Under the pieces are notes generated by a model that searched no databases, was not told the DNA's origin, and saw nothing but the letters and a program-made list of their open reading frames with translations. Of a stretch of DNA of 64,000 bases, positions 1 through 10,800 are shown in pieces. Position numbers and translations under genes: made by a program. The stretch comes from Streptomyces sp. NRRL S-37 (lineage in GTDB: Bacteria > Actinomycetota > Actinomycetes > Streptomycetales > Streptomycetaceae), in the NCBI RefSeq assembly GCF_000721605.1, contig NZ_JOIZ01000005.1:558001-622000 (forward strand), given 5' to 3'. Each line of letters opens with the position of its first letter. The first letter of the stretch is position 1.

Positions 1-1606
1 CGGAGAGGGTGACGGGAGTGTTGTCGGCGTAGGCGTAGCCGTTGATCTGCTGGGGGCGGGTGTAGTCGATGACCGGGTCGACGGAGATGAATTTGCCGAG
101 TTGGGCGTCGTAGGAGCGGGCGCCGATGTGGGTGAGGCCGGTGGAGGCGTCGATGGTGCCGCCGACGAAGCCCTTCTCGCCCGGCCAGGTCCCGCTCGCC
201 TTGCCGCGGTCGACGCCGTACGGGTCGGAGCGGCGCTGGGTGACGGCGCCGGTGGCGGCGTCGATGGCGAGTTCGCCGGTGCCGTGGTGGTCGGAGGCCA
301 GGAAGGACAGCTTGTCGTCGCTGGTGCGTATGGCGATGGTCTGGCCCGCGTGGCTGTAGTAGCGGGTGGCCTTGACGGTGCTGGAGCCGGCGGCGAGGGA
401 GAGCTCCATGCCGGGCAGGTAGACGGTCGTGGCCTTGGGATCCTTGCGGATCATGCGTGAGCCGTCGGGACCGTAGACGAAGGTGGTGTCGCCCTCCGAA
501 GTCTTGATCTTGGCGGGCTGACCGGTGGCGTTCCAGTCGAGGGTCTGGGTGTTGCCGCCGATCACACGGGTCGTGGTGTTGCCGGCGTCGTCGTAGGTGT
601 AGGTGGACTGGCTTTCGCCGGTCGGAGTCTTCTCCACGACCTTGGTGACCTGGTGCGGGCCGTCGCCCGCGGCGCCCGCGCCGCCGTAGGTGTAGGTGCG
701 GGTGATGTCCTTGGCCGCGTCCCGGCCGATGTCGTGGATGACTTCCTGGGTGCGGTTGCCGATCGAGTCGACGGTGTAGGACTTCCAGTACGCGGCGGGT
801 CCGCCCAGCGCGTTCGTGCCGGGTGCGGCGTCGCAGGCGGAGGGCCTGGAGGCACCGAGCCCGTTGCTGCCGACGGTGCCCGCGCCTTGGGCGGTGGTGG
901 CGGTGGCGGCGGGGGTCCAGGCGTCCTTGAGGCGGGCGCCGGTGTCGTAGGCGAAGCACTGGACGTCGGTGGTCGCCGTGGAGCCGGTGTCGGCGGTGTC
1001 GGAGATCGACAGGACGTTGCCGGCCTGGTCATAGGAGTAGGAGGACCGCTTGGCGGGAGCAGTGGCACCGGCTATGTCGACCGTCGCGGTGCGCAGTCGG
1101 CCGGTTCCGGCCTCGTACTCGAAGGTCTGGCCGACCTTCTTCCCGCTGCCGGTGTAGAGCTCCATGCCCATGATCTGGCTGATGCCTGAGTAGGTGGTGC
1201 CGGTGACGTAGGGGGTGGCTCCCTTGAGGGTGGTGGGGCGCTGGAGTTCGTCGTAGCCGTAGTAGAGGGATTCGGCGGGCAGGCCTCCGGCGGCGGGCAG
1301 TCCGGTGCCGCTGACGGTGCCGTCGCGGTTGTAGGAGGTGGCGAACTCGTACGTCCCGGCGAGCGCGCCCTCGGTGGTGGGCACGGCGTAGGTGGTCTTC
1401 AACGGCCGGTAGAAATCGTCCATCGAGGTGACCATGGAGCCGATGTACTTGGTCGCGGTCACATAGCGCATGGAGGCCCAGGCGTGACCGAGCCAGCCGG
1501 CTTTGTCATACCGGGTCTCGGTGAGCTTGGTGCCGGTCGTCGGCTCGCCCTCCCACGTGAACGTGGGCCGTGACAGGGAGTCGTACTGGGTGGAGACCGG
1601 CCCCGC
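1..1606 (-). pseudogene. RHS repeat protein, C-terminal part only (5' end lost, 3' end off window)
   Basis: The minus-strand frame is open from an in-frame TGA at 1607-1609 to the left window edge. It encodes typical YD/RHS repeats (YDKAGWLGH, YDELQRPT, YDQAGNVL, YDDAGNTTT) and the RHS core signature (GEKGFVGGT..STGLTHIGARSYD..GKFISVDP). No plausible start or ribosome site precedes it, and the large N-terminal shell-forming part of the family is missing. It therefore reads as the surviving C-terminal half of a secreted RHS toxin-like protein; the toxin tip would lie left of the window. It is close in style to the intact RHS gene at 4830-11945. The next feature may be its other end. Confidence 0.8.
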
Positions 1607-1634
1607 TCAGGTGGTTGCCCTCGCCTTCACTGAT

Positions 1635-2111
1635 CTACTTCACGGCGAGGCCGGTTCCCAGCCCGGCGGGAGCACCGTAGTAGAGCTGCACCAGTCCGGC
1701 GTCGCGGTAGTTCACCGTTTCACCCGATGTCGCGGTCACCGACAGATCCTCGTACGGAATACCGACCACCAGGTCGCTGCACCCGTCAAGGTTCGCGTCG
1801 TAGACCGCCAGCGCGGAACCGAACTGGTCCCCCGGCTCGGCGGCACCGGGAGCACCGGGTGACTCCTGGCCGAGGCTCAGAACACCTTTGTCACCGCCGT
1901 AAACGATGTGGACTTCCCCGGCCCGCTCCTGGCCGCCCACTGTCGCCTCCGGGTCGGCGATCGCCGTGTCCCTGACGCCATCGCCGTTGAAGTCCGACTC
2001 CACCCCCGAAGGACACGCCGCCGCCGCGGCCGCTGGAGCAACCGAGCTGGTCAGCCCGGAACCAGCGACCACTACTGCCATCAAGGCAGCGCTGAGCCAC
2101 CGCACACGCAT
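1635..2111 (-). pseudogene. Secreted FG-GAP repeat protein, N-terminal remnant
   Basis: The start ATG at 2109-2111 has a GGGAG ribosome site about six bases upstream. It is preferred over the in-frame ATG at 2138. The product is 158 residues with a Sec signal peptide (MRVRWLSAALMAVVVAG, ending in an Ala run) followed by two integrin-like FG-GAP repeats (DFNGDGVRDTAIAD and DANLDGCSDLVVGIP). Proteins of this type normally carry many more repeats. The frame stops with TAG at 1635, only 28 bases before the RHS frame opens in a different register. The two were probably one long gene that suffered an internal deletion or frameshift. Confidence 0.6.
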
Positions 2112-2383
2112 ACAGAACTCCCACCCCAACGGCCACATCTGAAGCAGCTGTGATCAAAATGTGTAGCCGAGCGCACATGTCTAATCACAGGGCGAGGTCA
2201 AGAGTTGGCTGATAGTGGTAATACGTGCAGCGTGCGCTGTCCAAAAAGTGAGGTGCGGCGTTCCGCATATCGAGAACTCGCGTGCGGCTCCCTCGAGATC
2301 ATGTTTCGGCCTGGACAGCAAAGATCGCGCCGACTTGGTGGTCTCTTTCGGGGAGGAGGCGTCTTCGTCGCGCAGTGGAGCGG

Positions 2384-3040
2384 TCAGCGTTCCAGGTAGA
2401 CGCGGCCGCCGATCTCCGTCCAGCCCTCCGGCTGGGGGGCGGTGAGGATCTGGGAGCCCGTGCCCTGGGTGATGTTCAGGGCGCGGCCCAGGCGGTCGGT
2501 GAGGAGGAGGGCCGCGGCGCCCGTCGCCTCGTCCTCGTCGATGCCGTCGTCGCGGCCGGGGAAGGCGCGGGCCCGGATACGGCCGGCCGGTTCGTCCAGC
2601 CAGGCCCAGGCGTAGATCCACTCCCCCTTCGGCGGCACCGGCAGGTCGTCCACCTCGGCGGCGCTCGCGTACTGGCGCAGGGTGCGCGGCGGCGCCCACT
2701 CCGCCCGTGCCTCGATCCAGCAGAACTCCCCGTCCTGCCGGGCCCCCATCACCCCGGCCGGCACGACCAGTTCGGGCACGTCGAGGAGCCAGGCCGCACC
2801 GACGCAGGGGTGGCCGGCGAAGGGCAGGCGCAGGGTGGGGGTGTAGATGTCGATCACTCCGCGCTCGGGGTCGTCGACGAACACGGTCTCACTGAACCCC
2901 AGCTTCGCGGCGAACTCCTGCCGCTCCTCCCGCTCGGGCATCACGGAGCCGTTGCGCACGACACCGAGTTCGTTGCCGTACCCGCCACGGGGCCCGCAGA
3001 AGACACGCACCACGTCGTAATCAGTCACGGGGGCATTCAA
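2384..3040 (-). CDS. PhzF family isomerase-like protein
   Basis: A 218-residue protein with PhzF/epimerase-fold signatures: an N-terminal VRVFCGPRGGYGNELGVV segment, SETVFVDDPERGVIDIYTP, and the active-site-loop motif LRLPFAGHPCVGAAW. The family includes phenazine isomerase PhzF and many uncharacterised epimerase-like proteins. At 218 residues it is shorter than the usual ~280, so the second half of the duplicated fold is reduced. It overlaps the upstream gene (stop at 3021) by 20 bases, which suggests translational coupling. There is no phenazine cluster nearby, so the substrate is unknown. Confidence 0.8.
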   Translation of the reverse strand: MNAPVTDYDVVRVFCGPRGGYGNELGVVRNGSVMPEREERQEFAAKLGFSETVFVDDPERGVIDIYTPTLRLPFAGHPCVGAAWLLDVPELVVPAGVMGARQDGEFCWIEARAEWAPPRTLRQYASAAEVDDLPVPPKGEWIYAWAWLDEPAGRIRARAFPGRDDGIDEDEATGAAALLLTDRLGRALNITQGTGSQILTAPQPEGWTEIGGRVYLER

Positions 3041-3887
3041 GCACCGCGCGGGCGGCGAGGTCGTCCCAGGCCACGGGGCCTCCGGCCAGGGGCCAGGTGA
3101 GGGTGGGGGCGCCGTCGTACGGCAGGGAGGCCATCGTGTCGGCGTACCCGCGCTCCAGGGCTGCCCGCTGATGGGGAGCGGCCGGACGTTCCGCCCGCTG
3201 CCGGTACGCCTCGGTCACCTCGTCGGCGGTGCGCCGCCACTCCTCGTCGCCGGTCAGCCGTACGAGCTCCAGGCACGGAGGTTCCTCTCCCTCCGCCAGT
3301 GCGGCGACGGCGCGGTCGTGGCCATCGAGGATCAGCCAGCCGTCGAGGAAGGTGACCCACCACAGCAGTACGGGTGCCAGGGTGCCCTCGCGGACGTGCT
3401 TGCGGTGCGCCTTCACGCGCGGGGCGTCGGGCGGTGACAGCCGGCGCAGGGGGAGGACGCCGTGCCAGCCGCCGCCGCAGTACAGCTCCAGGCTGCCGCC
3501 CGGCCAGTCGCGTACCAGGTCCTCGGTCCAGATGCCCGGGGCGAAGGCGGACCGCGGGGACAGGTGCCAGCGTCCGTCGTGCACCGGGACACCGGGTGAC
3601 TCCTCCAGCCGGTGGGCGTACCGGTGCGCCCAGTCGGGGGTCGATCGCTGGGCCGTGGAGCTCAGGGGCGGCAGTGGGGAGCGGTAGGCGCCGAGGCGGT
3701 GGAGGGAGAGGTCACGGCAGCAGCCCTCGGTGTGCGCACGGCCCAGCAGCAACGGCCGGTCCTGCTGCCGCAGCAGCATCAGGCCCCCGTCCGCCGTCTC
3801 GAAACGCAGCGGGGGCGGGCCGGGCCGGCCCGAAACGGTCAGCACCAGCCCGCCTCCCGGCTGGGACTGTCTGGTCCACCTCGTCAT
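3021..3887 (-). CDS. Conserved hypothetical protein, possible ParB/Srx-like fold
   Basis: A 288-residue protein rich in Trp and Pro, with no signal peptide or membrane segment. A stretch near residues 180-205 (VLLWWVTFLDGWLILDGHDR followed by AVAALAEGE) resembles the DGHHR-type substrate loop of ParB/sulfiredoxin-like folds. That resemblance is weak and is only an inference. It lies directly upstream of and overlaps the PhzF-like gene, so the two are probably co-expressed. I do not recognise a named family. Confidence 0.6.
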   Translation of the reverse strand: MTRWTRQSQPGGGLVLTVSGRPGPPPLRFETADGGLMLLRQQDRPLLLGRAHTEGCCRDLSLHRLGAYRSPLPPLSSTAQRSTPDWAHRYAHRLEESPGVPVHDGRWHLSPRSAFAPGIWTEDLVRDWPGGSLELYCGGGWHGVLPLRRLSPPDAPRVKAHRKHVREGTLAPVLLWWVTFLDGWLILDGHDRAVAALAEGEEPPCLELVRLTGDEEWRRTADEVTEAYRQRAERPAAPHQRAALERGYADTMASLPYDGAPTLTWPLAGGPVAWDDLAARAVLECPRD

Positions 3888-4239
3888 GGGACCGAGTCTG
3901 GGTGACGGCCGGGACGGGCGGAAACTGTTTTCGGGGCCGTCCCTCGGCTCCTCTCACCGTGCTTCCCCCCTCCCAGGGAGGGCGGGGTGCCCCGGAAGCC
4001 CATCCGGGTTCGAAGAACTCCTCCCGGAAGATGTCCACCGCCGCCCTGAGCGGGGTGATGTCGATTTCCGACCGGATGAAGCTCAGCCGCGCCGAGGTGT
4101 CGTCCATACGGAATTCGAGCAGTGTCCCGCCGGGTGCGCCCTCGACCCACTCCACCGCTTCCATGGCATCGAAGCCGGCATGGTCACTCAGGACGATGAG
4201 CGCGAAGCAGTCGCGCCCCTGTACGGAAAAACGCCTCAC
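3712..4239 (-). CDS. Small hypothetical protein, C-terminal frame doubtful
   Basis: GTG at 4237-4239 follows a GAGGA ribosome site and is preferred over the ATG at 4281. The first ~80 residues (RRFSVQGRDCFALIVLSDHA ... TPLRAAVDIFREEFFEPGW) look like a genuine compact alpha/beta protein. Beyond about base 3990 the composition turns Pro/Arg-rich and the frame runs 176 bases into the start of the next gene. That suggests a frameshift or lost stop near the G-rich tract at 3965-3990. Its position just downstream of the toxin and immunity pair makes a second immunity-like gene possible, but this is not shown. Confidence 0.45.
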   Translation of the reverse strand: MRRFSVQGRDCFALIVLSDHAGFDAMEAVEWVEGAPGGTLLEFRMDDTSARLSFIRSEIDITPLRAAVDIFREEFFEPGWASGAPRPPWEGGSTVRGAEGRPRKQFPPVPAVTQTRSHDEVDQTVPAGRRAGADRFGPARPAPAAFRDGGRGPDAAAAAGPAVAAGPCAHRGLLP

Positions 4240-4315
4240 ACCCGTTCCTCGAAATGGAATTTTCCACCTGAAGTTTTCCACCCGGAATGCTCAACTGATC
4301 GACGATCCCGCCCTC

Positions 4316-4364
4316 ATACCATTGCTGCCCCCACCGGATTTTCCGGTGGGGGCAGCAATGGTAT
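4316..4364 (-). terminator. Long perfect hairpin between 4427-4819 and 3712-4239
   Basis: A 23-bp perfect inverted repeat (4316-4338 with 4342-4364) has a three-base loop. It lies just after the stop of the DUF5959-like gene. It is probably a bidirectional Streptomyces-type terminator. There is no U tract. Confidence 0.7.
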
Positions 4365-4426
4365 TTACCAGTTATTCCTTTGTCCACGCGGAGGCGTCCC
4401 ACAGGGGCCCCTGCGCCATATTTCCG

Positions 4427-4819
4427 TCACAGACTTTCGATGAAGCGGCGGACGCGTGCCCGGTGGTCGGCGATCCATCCCTCTTCCACGGCGATGGGGA
4501 CGCGGACGGTCACCATGGAGATGGATTCGTCCTCCACGACGATCTCCGGGCAGTCCCGTTCGCCTTCGAGCTGGATGCTCACCGTAGGGCCGCGATCCGT
4601 CCGCATCCACGTGACGTCCTGCCCCATGGACAGCGCCTCCAGTGCCTGCCCCCAGGAATCCAGCTTGGCCCGGGAGAGAACGAGGAGAGTGCTGCCTTTG
4701 ACGAACAGGCTGGTGATCTCGATTCTCGCTTCCCAGAAGGCGTCATCCATTGACGACTGGACAACGATCCTGACTTCGTTTTCGAAATCGGTCAACCGCA
4801 CGAGCTCGAACGGAAACAC
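4427..4819 (-). CDS. DUF5959-like protein, candidate immunity protein of the RHS toxin
   Basis: GTG at 4817-4819 sits six bases after AAGGGG, ten bases below the RHS stop codon. This tight arrangement fixes the start better than the ATG at 4873, which lies inside the toxin gene. The 130-residue acidic product (VFPFELVRLTDFENEVRIVV ... ALEALSMGQDVTWM ... RVRRFIESL) matches my recollection of the DUF5959 family of Streptomyces. Genes placed directly after polymorphic toxins usually encode cognate immunity proteins, so neutralising the RHS nuclease tip is the natural inference. The family assignment is from memory. Confidence 0.65.
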   Translation of the reverse strand: MFPFELVRLTDFENEVRIVVQSSMDDAFWEARIEITSLFVKGSTLLVLSRAKLDSWGQALEALSMGQDVTWMRTDRGPTVSIQLEGERDCPEIVVEDESISMVTVRVPIAVEEGWIADHRARVRRFIESL

Positions 4820-4829
4820 GCCAGCCCCT

Positions 4830-7800
4830 TCAGTCGACCAGGAACTGGGCCGCAGTGGACCAGCCGTTGTCATCGAACGCCTTTATATCGATCCGGAACG
4901 GAACATTCGATCCCGGTAGATATCTGGGCGTCGCCTGGAACAGGATCGTATTACCCTTCGCCACATGAGCGGCAATCGAATCACCGAAGGCGGACATCGC
5001 TCCGTTGTCCACCTTTGAATTCGTCCTGACGATATTGGCGGGAACCTTGCCGTCACCCCCCAATGATTGCGGAAGGAGATGACCTCGCGTGTGGCCGGAG
5101 GAGTTCTTGACGAAACCCGGAGGGATGATCCTGCGACCGGCTTTGGACCCCTTGCCGAGATCCGCCGGAGTGACGATGGCCGTCACTCCTGTGCGCCGTT
5201 CATCAGAAAGCACCTGTCCGTAGTCGACGTCACCGCAGTTGTGGACGAGTACCGGCGCGGCGCCCGCCACCACATAGTACGTGTGGATGTCCGCGACGGT
5301 CAGGTTGTAGACCGTGGCCTGCTGGGTCCAGCGCTTGACGGCGCTGATCTGGACGCGGGTGCCCGCGCTCGTCTTCAGCCAGTCGCCGGACTTCAGGTCC
5401 GTGGCGCGGACCCATTCGCGCAGTTCGGGCACCCAGAACGGGTGGCCGTCGGTGGCCGTGGCCTTGGCGGTCTTCCCGCCCTTCTCACCGTCGGTGTCGA
5501 TGGTGATCTCGACGAGGTTCTTCGCGCCCTTGCCGATGATGAGGGCCGTGACCTCCTTGACCGCCGTCTTGCCGGTCTTGGGGTCGGTGGCCACCACCTT
5601 GTCGCCGGGCTTGATGTCCTTGATGGGCTTCTTCCGCCCGTCGGCCATCAGGACCGGGGTCTCGGGCGTGAAGCTGTTCACCCGGCAGGACTCGCCGGCG
5701 GACTGGGTGCCGTCGCCTCCGCCGCCGTCGCCGTCGCTGTCGGCCTTCTTGGCGGCTGTCGCCTCGGCTTCCTCGGCTTTCGCCTTCTTCGCGGCCTTGG
5801 CGGCGTCAGCCTGTTTCCTCCATTCGGCCATGTCCTCCGTGTACTTGGCCATGGCCTTGGCGTCCGCGTCCGCCCGCCTGATGATGCCGGTGGCCCAGCG
5901 GACCTCGTCCTCCCACTTGCGGTAGGCGCTCCAGGCCTTGTCGAGTGCCTTGAGGAGGCGCTTGGCCTTGCCCGCGAACGGGACCGCGGCCTCGAGGGCG
6001 ATCATGGCGCAGGTGCCCAGGGCGCCGTTGAGGCAGTCGACGATGTCGTTGTAGCCGCTGGCCTCCTTCACCGCCTCCTTGGCCACGTGCATGACCATGT
6101 CCATCTTGGACTGCTTCTTCAGCCACCTGGCCCGCTCCACGTCCTTCTTGCTGACGCTGGGCGCCGGCTTGGAGGGGGCCGGAGGGGTGCCGCCGGTGAG
6201 TGCGGCGTAGGCCTTCTTGTACAGCTTGACGGCCGCCTTGATGAGGTTGAAGAAGCCCCAGAACTGGCCGGACGGGTCGCTGAAGGTGACCGGGCTGTTG
6301 TTGGCGTACGCGTACGGGTTCATCGTCTGCGACTCGGCCGTGTCCATCATCGGGTCGACCGAGATGAACCGTCCGATCGCCGGGTCGTACTCCCGTGCGC
6401 CGAGGTGGGTGAGTCCGGTGGACTCGTCCATCGTGCCGCCGACGAAGCCCTTCTCGCCCGGCCACATCGACGGCTTCTGGCCGCGCACCTCGCCGAACGG
6501 GGTGAACGCGCGACGTGTCACCGTGCCCGCCGCGGCGTCCACGGCCACGGTCGCCGTGCCGTTGTGGTCGGAGAGGAGATAGGCGGTGGTGATCTTGCCG
6601 CCCTGGGCGGTGCGCATCATCGCCGGGCCGGCGGGGTGCTGGTAGTGGCGCGTGCCCTTGACGACGTTCCCGGACTTGTCCAGCTGGACCTCCGTACCCG
6701 GCAGGTACAGGGTCGTGCCGTTCGGGTCGCGCCGGATGAGACGGTTGCCGCCCGCGTCGTAGACGTATGACGTGGACTTGGCCTCGTCGCCGGTGCCCTC
6801 GGTCACCTTCTCCAGGCGACCCTCGGCATCCCATTCCAGGTTCTGGGTGGTGCCCATGACGGTGCGGCGGGTGGTGTTGCCGACCTTGTCGTAGCCGAAG
6901 GAGTCCTCGCGCTCGCCCTCGGGTCCCTTGGTGTGGACCTTCAGGAGCTTGCTGGTGGTGGAACCGCCTTCGGCGTACTCGTACTCGCGCGTGACGTCCT
7001 TGGTGGTGTCACCGGTGACGTCGTGCTTGACCTCCGTCTTCCGGTTGCCGGCCGCGTCGAACGTGTACGACGTCCAGTACGGGTCCGGTCCCCCGACCCG
7101 CGGCCCGGCCGAGGGGCCCGCCGCCGGGTTGGCGCACTCGTCGGCCTTCGCCGACGTCCAGGACTCGGTCATCCGGCGCAGGTAGTCGTACGCGAAGCAC
7201 TGCGTGTCCGTCGTGGCCGCCGTCGGGTTCGGGCCCTGGGCGTCCGTGATCTTCAGGATGTTGCCGGAGTCGTCGTACGCCGTGCGGACGTCGCTGATCC
7301 GGGCCGTGCCCGTCGTGCCGACCTCCTGATCGAAGACCGTACGGAGCGGGCGGCGGGTCTGCTCGTCGAACTCGCGGCTCGTGACGAGCTGTTTGCCCGC
7401 CGGGCCGACCCGGGTCCGGACGACGTCACCGAGCGGTGTGTACTCCGTGCCCGCCACGAACGTCTTGCCCGCGACGGCCATCGTGGTGACCATGTCGAAG
7501 CCGTTGTAGCCGACCGACGTCCGTTCCTTCGGCAGGCCGGCGACGGCCGGCTGCGTCATCGTCTGGGGCATGCCGGTCGTCTTGGTGTACGTGTTGCTGT
7601 ACACGTACTCGCCGGCGAGCTTGCCCTCGGACTCCGGGATGGTGATCTTGGAGCCGAGAGGGCGGTACTCCTCGTCGTAGCCCGTGACTTCCTGCTTGTA
7701 GGCGTTGCCGTCGACGTAGCGGATCGTCGTGACCGGCATGCCGACGGCGCCCGGGAGGGTGTCGTAGGTCTGCTCGGTGAGCTTGCGCCCCTTGAGGGAG

Positions 7801-10800
7801 CCCTCGTACGTCGCGACGGGCCGGTTCAGCGTGTCGTACGCGTACGCGATCGTCTTCGCCGGGTCACGGCCGTCCGTGGTGGTCAGGATGCGGTCGGCGT
7901 CGTCGTACGTGGTCCTCGTGATCCCCTTGTCGGGGTCCTTCGTCTCGTACGCGCGGCCCCGCAGGTCGTATTTGTACGACCATTCATTGCCGGCCTGGTC
8001 CGTGACGGACTCCAGCATGCCGCGACGCTCGTACGTGTACGTCGTCCTGTCGTACGCGCCCGTCGGACCCTCGCCCTTGAACTGGCGCAGCTCCGTCTTG
8101 CGGCCCCGGGCGTCGACGAGGGACATCGTGGGGATCTCGCCCTTCGGCGGATCCACCGCGACCCAGTCGCCGCCGTACGTGGTGGTGGTGCGCCAGGTCT
8201 CCTCACCGAACTTGCGGGCGATGGTGGCGACCGGGCGGCCCTGGCCGTCGTACTCGGTGCGGGTGGAGGCCGGGACCTTGTTGTCGTCCGAGATCCACAG
8301 CTCGGGCGAGGGGTCCTTGTCGTTGAAGTGGGCGCCGTTCTCCTTCCAGATCAGGCCGCGGCTGTCGTAGAAGGTGTCGGTGATGACCCGGCCGCCGTCG
8401 AGCGCCGGCTGCTGGGTCTGGCGCAGACGCAGGGCGCCGTCGTAGATGTCGTACGTGACCTGGTGGTCACCGCGCTCGAGGAGCTTCTTGGTCGTGATGA
8501 CGACGGGCGCGTCCGGGGTGACGGTGTAAGCGAACTCGGCGTCCGGGGTCTGGGTGGCCGGATCGCGGTCGGGCGACCAGGTCTTCACCAGACGGCCGAG
8601 CGCGTCATACTCCAGCACCTGACGGCGCTTGTTGGTGTCCTCCTTGGCGAGCGCCAGGCCGCGTGCGGGGTCCAGCTCGGTGGTGTCGGTGTGGCCCTTG
8701 GGGTTGGTGACGACCGTCTTGACCGGCAACGAGCCCGACGCGGGAACGTAGGCCGTGCGTGTGGTGTTGTCGTGGATGTCCGTCGTGGACGTGATGCGGC
8801 CGTACTTGTCGAAGGTGGAGGAGCCGTCCAGCCGGTAGACCGGCTTGCCGTCCTTGTAGTCGGCCAGGGACTCGACCTTGGTGACGTTGTAGACCGCGTC
8901 GTACGACATGACCTTGTCGCTGCCGACGTCGGCCGGCCGGGCGATGTCCTTGGCGTCGCAGGACGTGGTGAGCGTCTCCACGCGCTTCTGCGGCGTGTAC
9001 ACGTGCTTGCCCGCGTCGTTGACGTATTCGTAGCGGGTGCAGGTGTCGTCGTCGCCGCGGGACAGGTCGCCGCGGTCGGTGGTGTGGTCCAGACGGCCGC
9101 GGCTGTCGTAGGCGTGCTCGACGGCCGTGCGGCGCTGGCCGCGGTTGTCCGACAGGATGGTGCGGGAGGCGATCCTGCTGGTGCCGGCCATCCAGGCCTG
9201 CAGCGGCTCGGCGCCCTCGGTGCGCTTGCGGGTGGCGGTGGGGCCGCGTACCCAGGGGGTGTAGAGGGTGGCGGACTGGAGGGGGCCGCCCTCGCCGTCG
9301 TAGTAGAGCGACTCGCGGATCTGGCCGGCGAACAGCTTGTGGTCGTCGACCGTGCCGCCTTCGCTGTCCTTGACCGTCACCTCGCGCTTGCCGGTGGGCA
9401 GCCTGTCGCCGTCCATGCCGCGGAAGTAGACCGTCTCCACCTGGGAGCGCTTGTCCGGTGCGGTGCCGACGAGCGTGCGCACCTTCCCGTAGCCGCGCCA
9501 CTGCGACCAGGTGCGGGCCTTCTCGCTGAGCAGCTCGCTGTCGTCGTCGTAGGCCCAGGCGGGGTCGCCGAGGTACTGGAAGGTGGTGACCTTCGTCGGC
9601 GAGGTGCCGTTCTTGTCCTCCTCGCGGATCTCGTCGACGCGGTGCTTGTGGAACCAGTCGGTGAAGTACTTCTTCTTCAGACCGGTCTCGTCGGTGGGGT
9701 CGGGGACCTCGTTGACGACCGGGTAGCAGCGCATGGTGTTGGTGTGCGGCGCGGCCGGGAGCTTCTTGGGATCGGTCTCGGTGGAGCACTCCGGTTCGGC
9801 GTACTCGACCGCGATGCGGGCGCCCGTCTCGGTCTGGACGGTCTCCACGCGCCAGCGCAGGAACGGCGGGTTGCCGTCGCTGTCGTTGTCGACCCGGTTG
9901 GGCAGTTGTTTGCCCCGGAAGGTCACCGGGGGCAGGGAGACCGGTGTGCCGTTCCTGCCGGTGTGCTGGATGGCGTCGAGCCACAGCGGGTAGTCGCCCG
10001 CGACGCCGCCGTCACCGGTGGACTTGAAGTCCTGGGTGAGGGCCCAGGTGTCGACCGGCTGGTGCTTGCCGTCCCGGAGGATCTCCGTGGTGATCGAGGT
10101 CAGCCGCTTGCGGGTGAAGAACGTGGGCGCGTAGCGGTCCTTGCACTCCTTGCCCTCGGCGCACAGCTGGTCGGCGGGCACGTCGGGCCAGTTGCGGGTG
10201 ACCTCCCACTTGGCCTCGGAGGTGAGTTTGTCCTCGTCGCAGTCGAACGTGGTGGTCTTGACGCAGCGTTCGGCGACCTCGAAGGTCACCTGGGCCGGGG
10301 CGGCGGCGAACAGGTCGTCGTCGCGCAGGCCGTAGGAGATGCGCTTGAGCCAGCCGCCGCGGTCGTAGCCGCGGTTGGTGGACTTGCCCTCGCGGGTGAC
10401 GGCGGAGCCGTAGTGGTTGCGCTCCTTGCCGTACCAGTACGTCATGGCGTTGCCCCGCAGGTCCACGACGTAGTCGAGGTTCCAGCGGTACACCTGGTCG
10501 CAGACGGAGTCGGCGTACGCGGTCTTGTGGCAGGGCTCGCCCGCGTGGTTGCCGTACACCGGCACGGACCAGGCGGAGTTGGTCTCCGGCTTGCCGGAGG
10601 ACCAGCCGGGCAGCCGGTCCCTGCCGAAGTAGTACTGCACGCCCTCCTCGTTGGTGACGCGCCAGTACTCCTTCTCCTCGTCGCCGTTGGCGGCGCCCCT
10701 GAGGAGTTCGACGCGTGAGCCGTCGTCCCCGGCGGGGACCCACTTCTTCGTCGTGTCGTCGAGGACGAGCTGTGTGGAGCTGCCGTTCAGCGACAGGGTG

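Noticed and set aside
2384..3040. Phenazine biosynthesis cluster
   Set aside because: Only a PhzF-like gene is present; no phzA/B/C/D/E/G neighbours, and most PhzF relatives are unrelated to phenazines.
6933..10718. 1261-residue plus-strand frame opposite the RHS gene
   Set aside because: Repetitive Val/Arg/Asp composition, no start signal, fully antisense to the recognisable RHS repeats.
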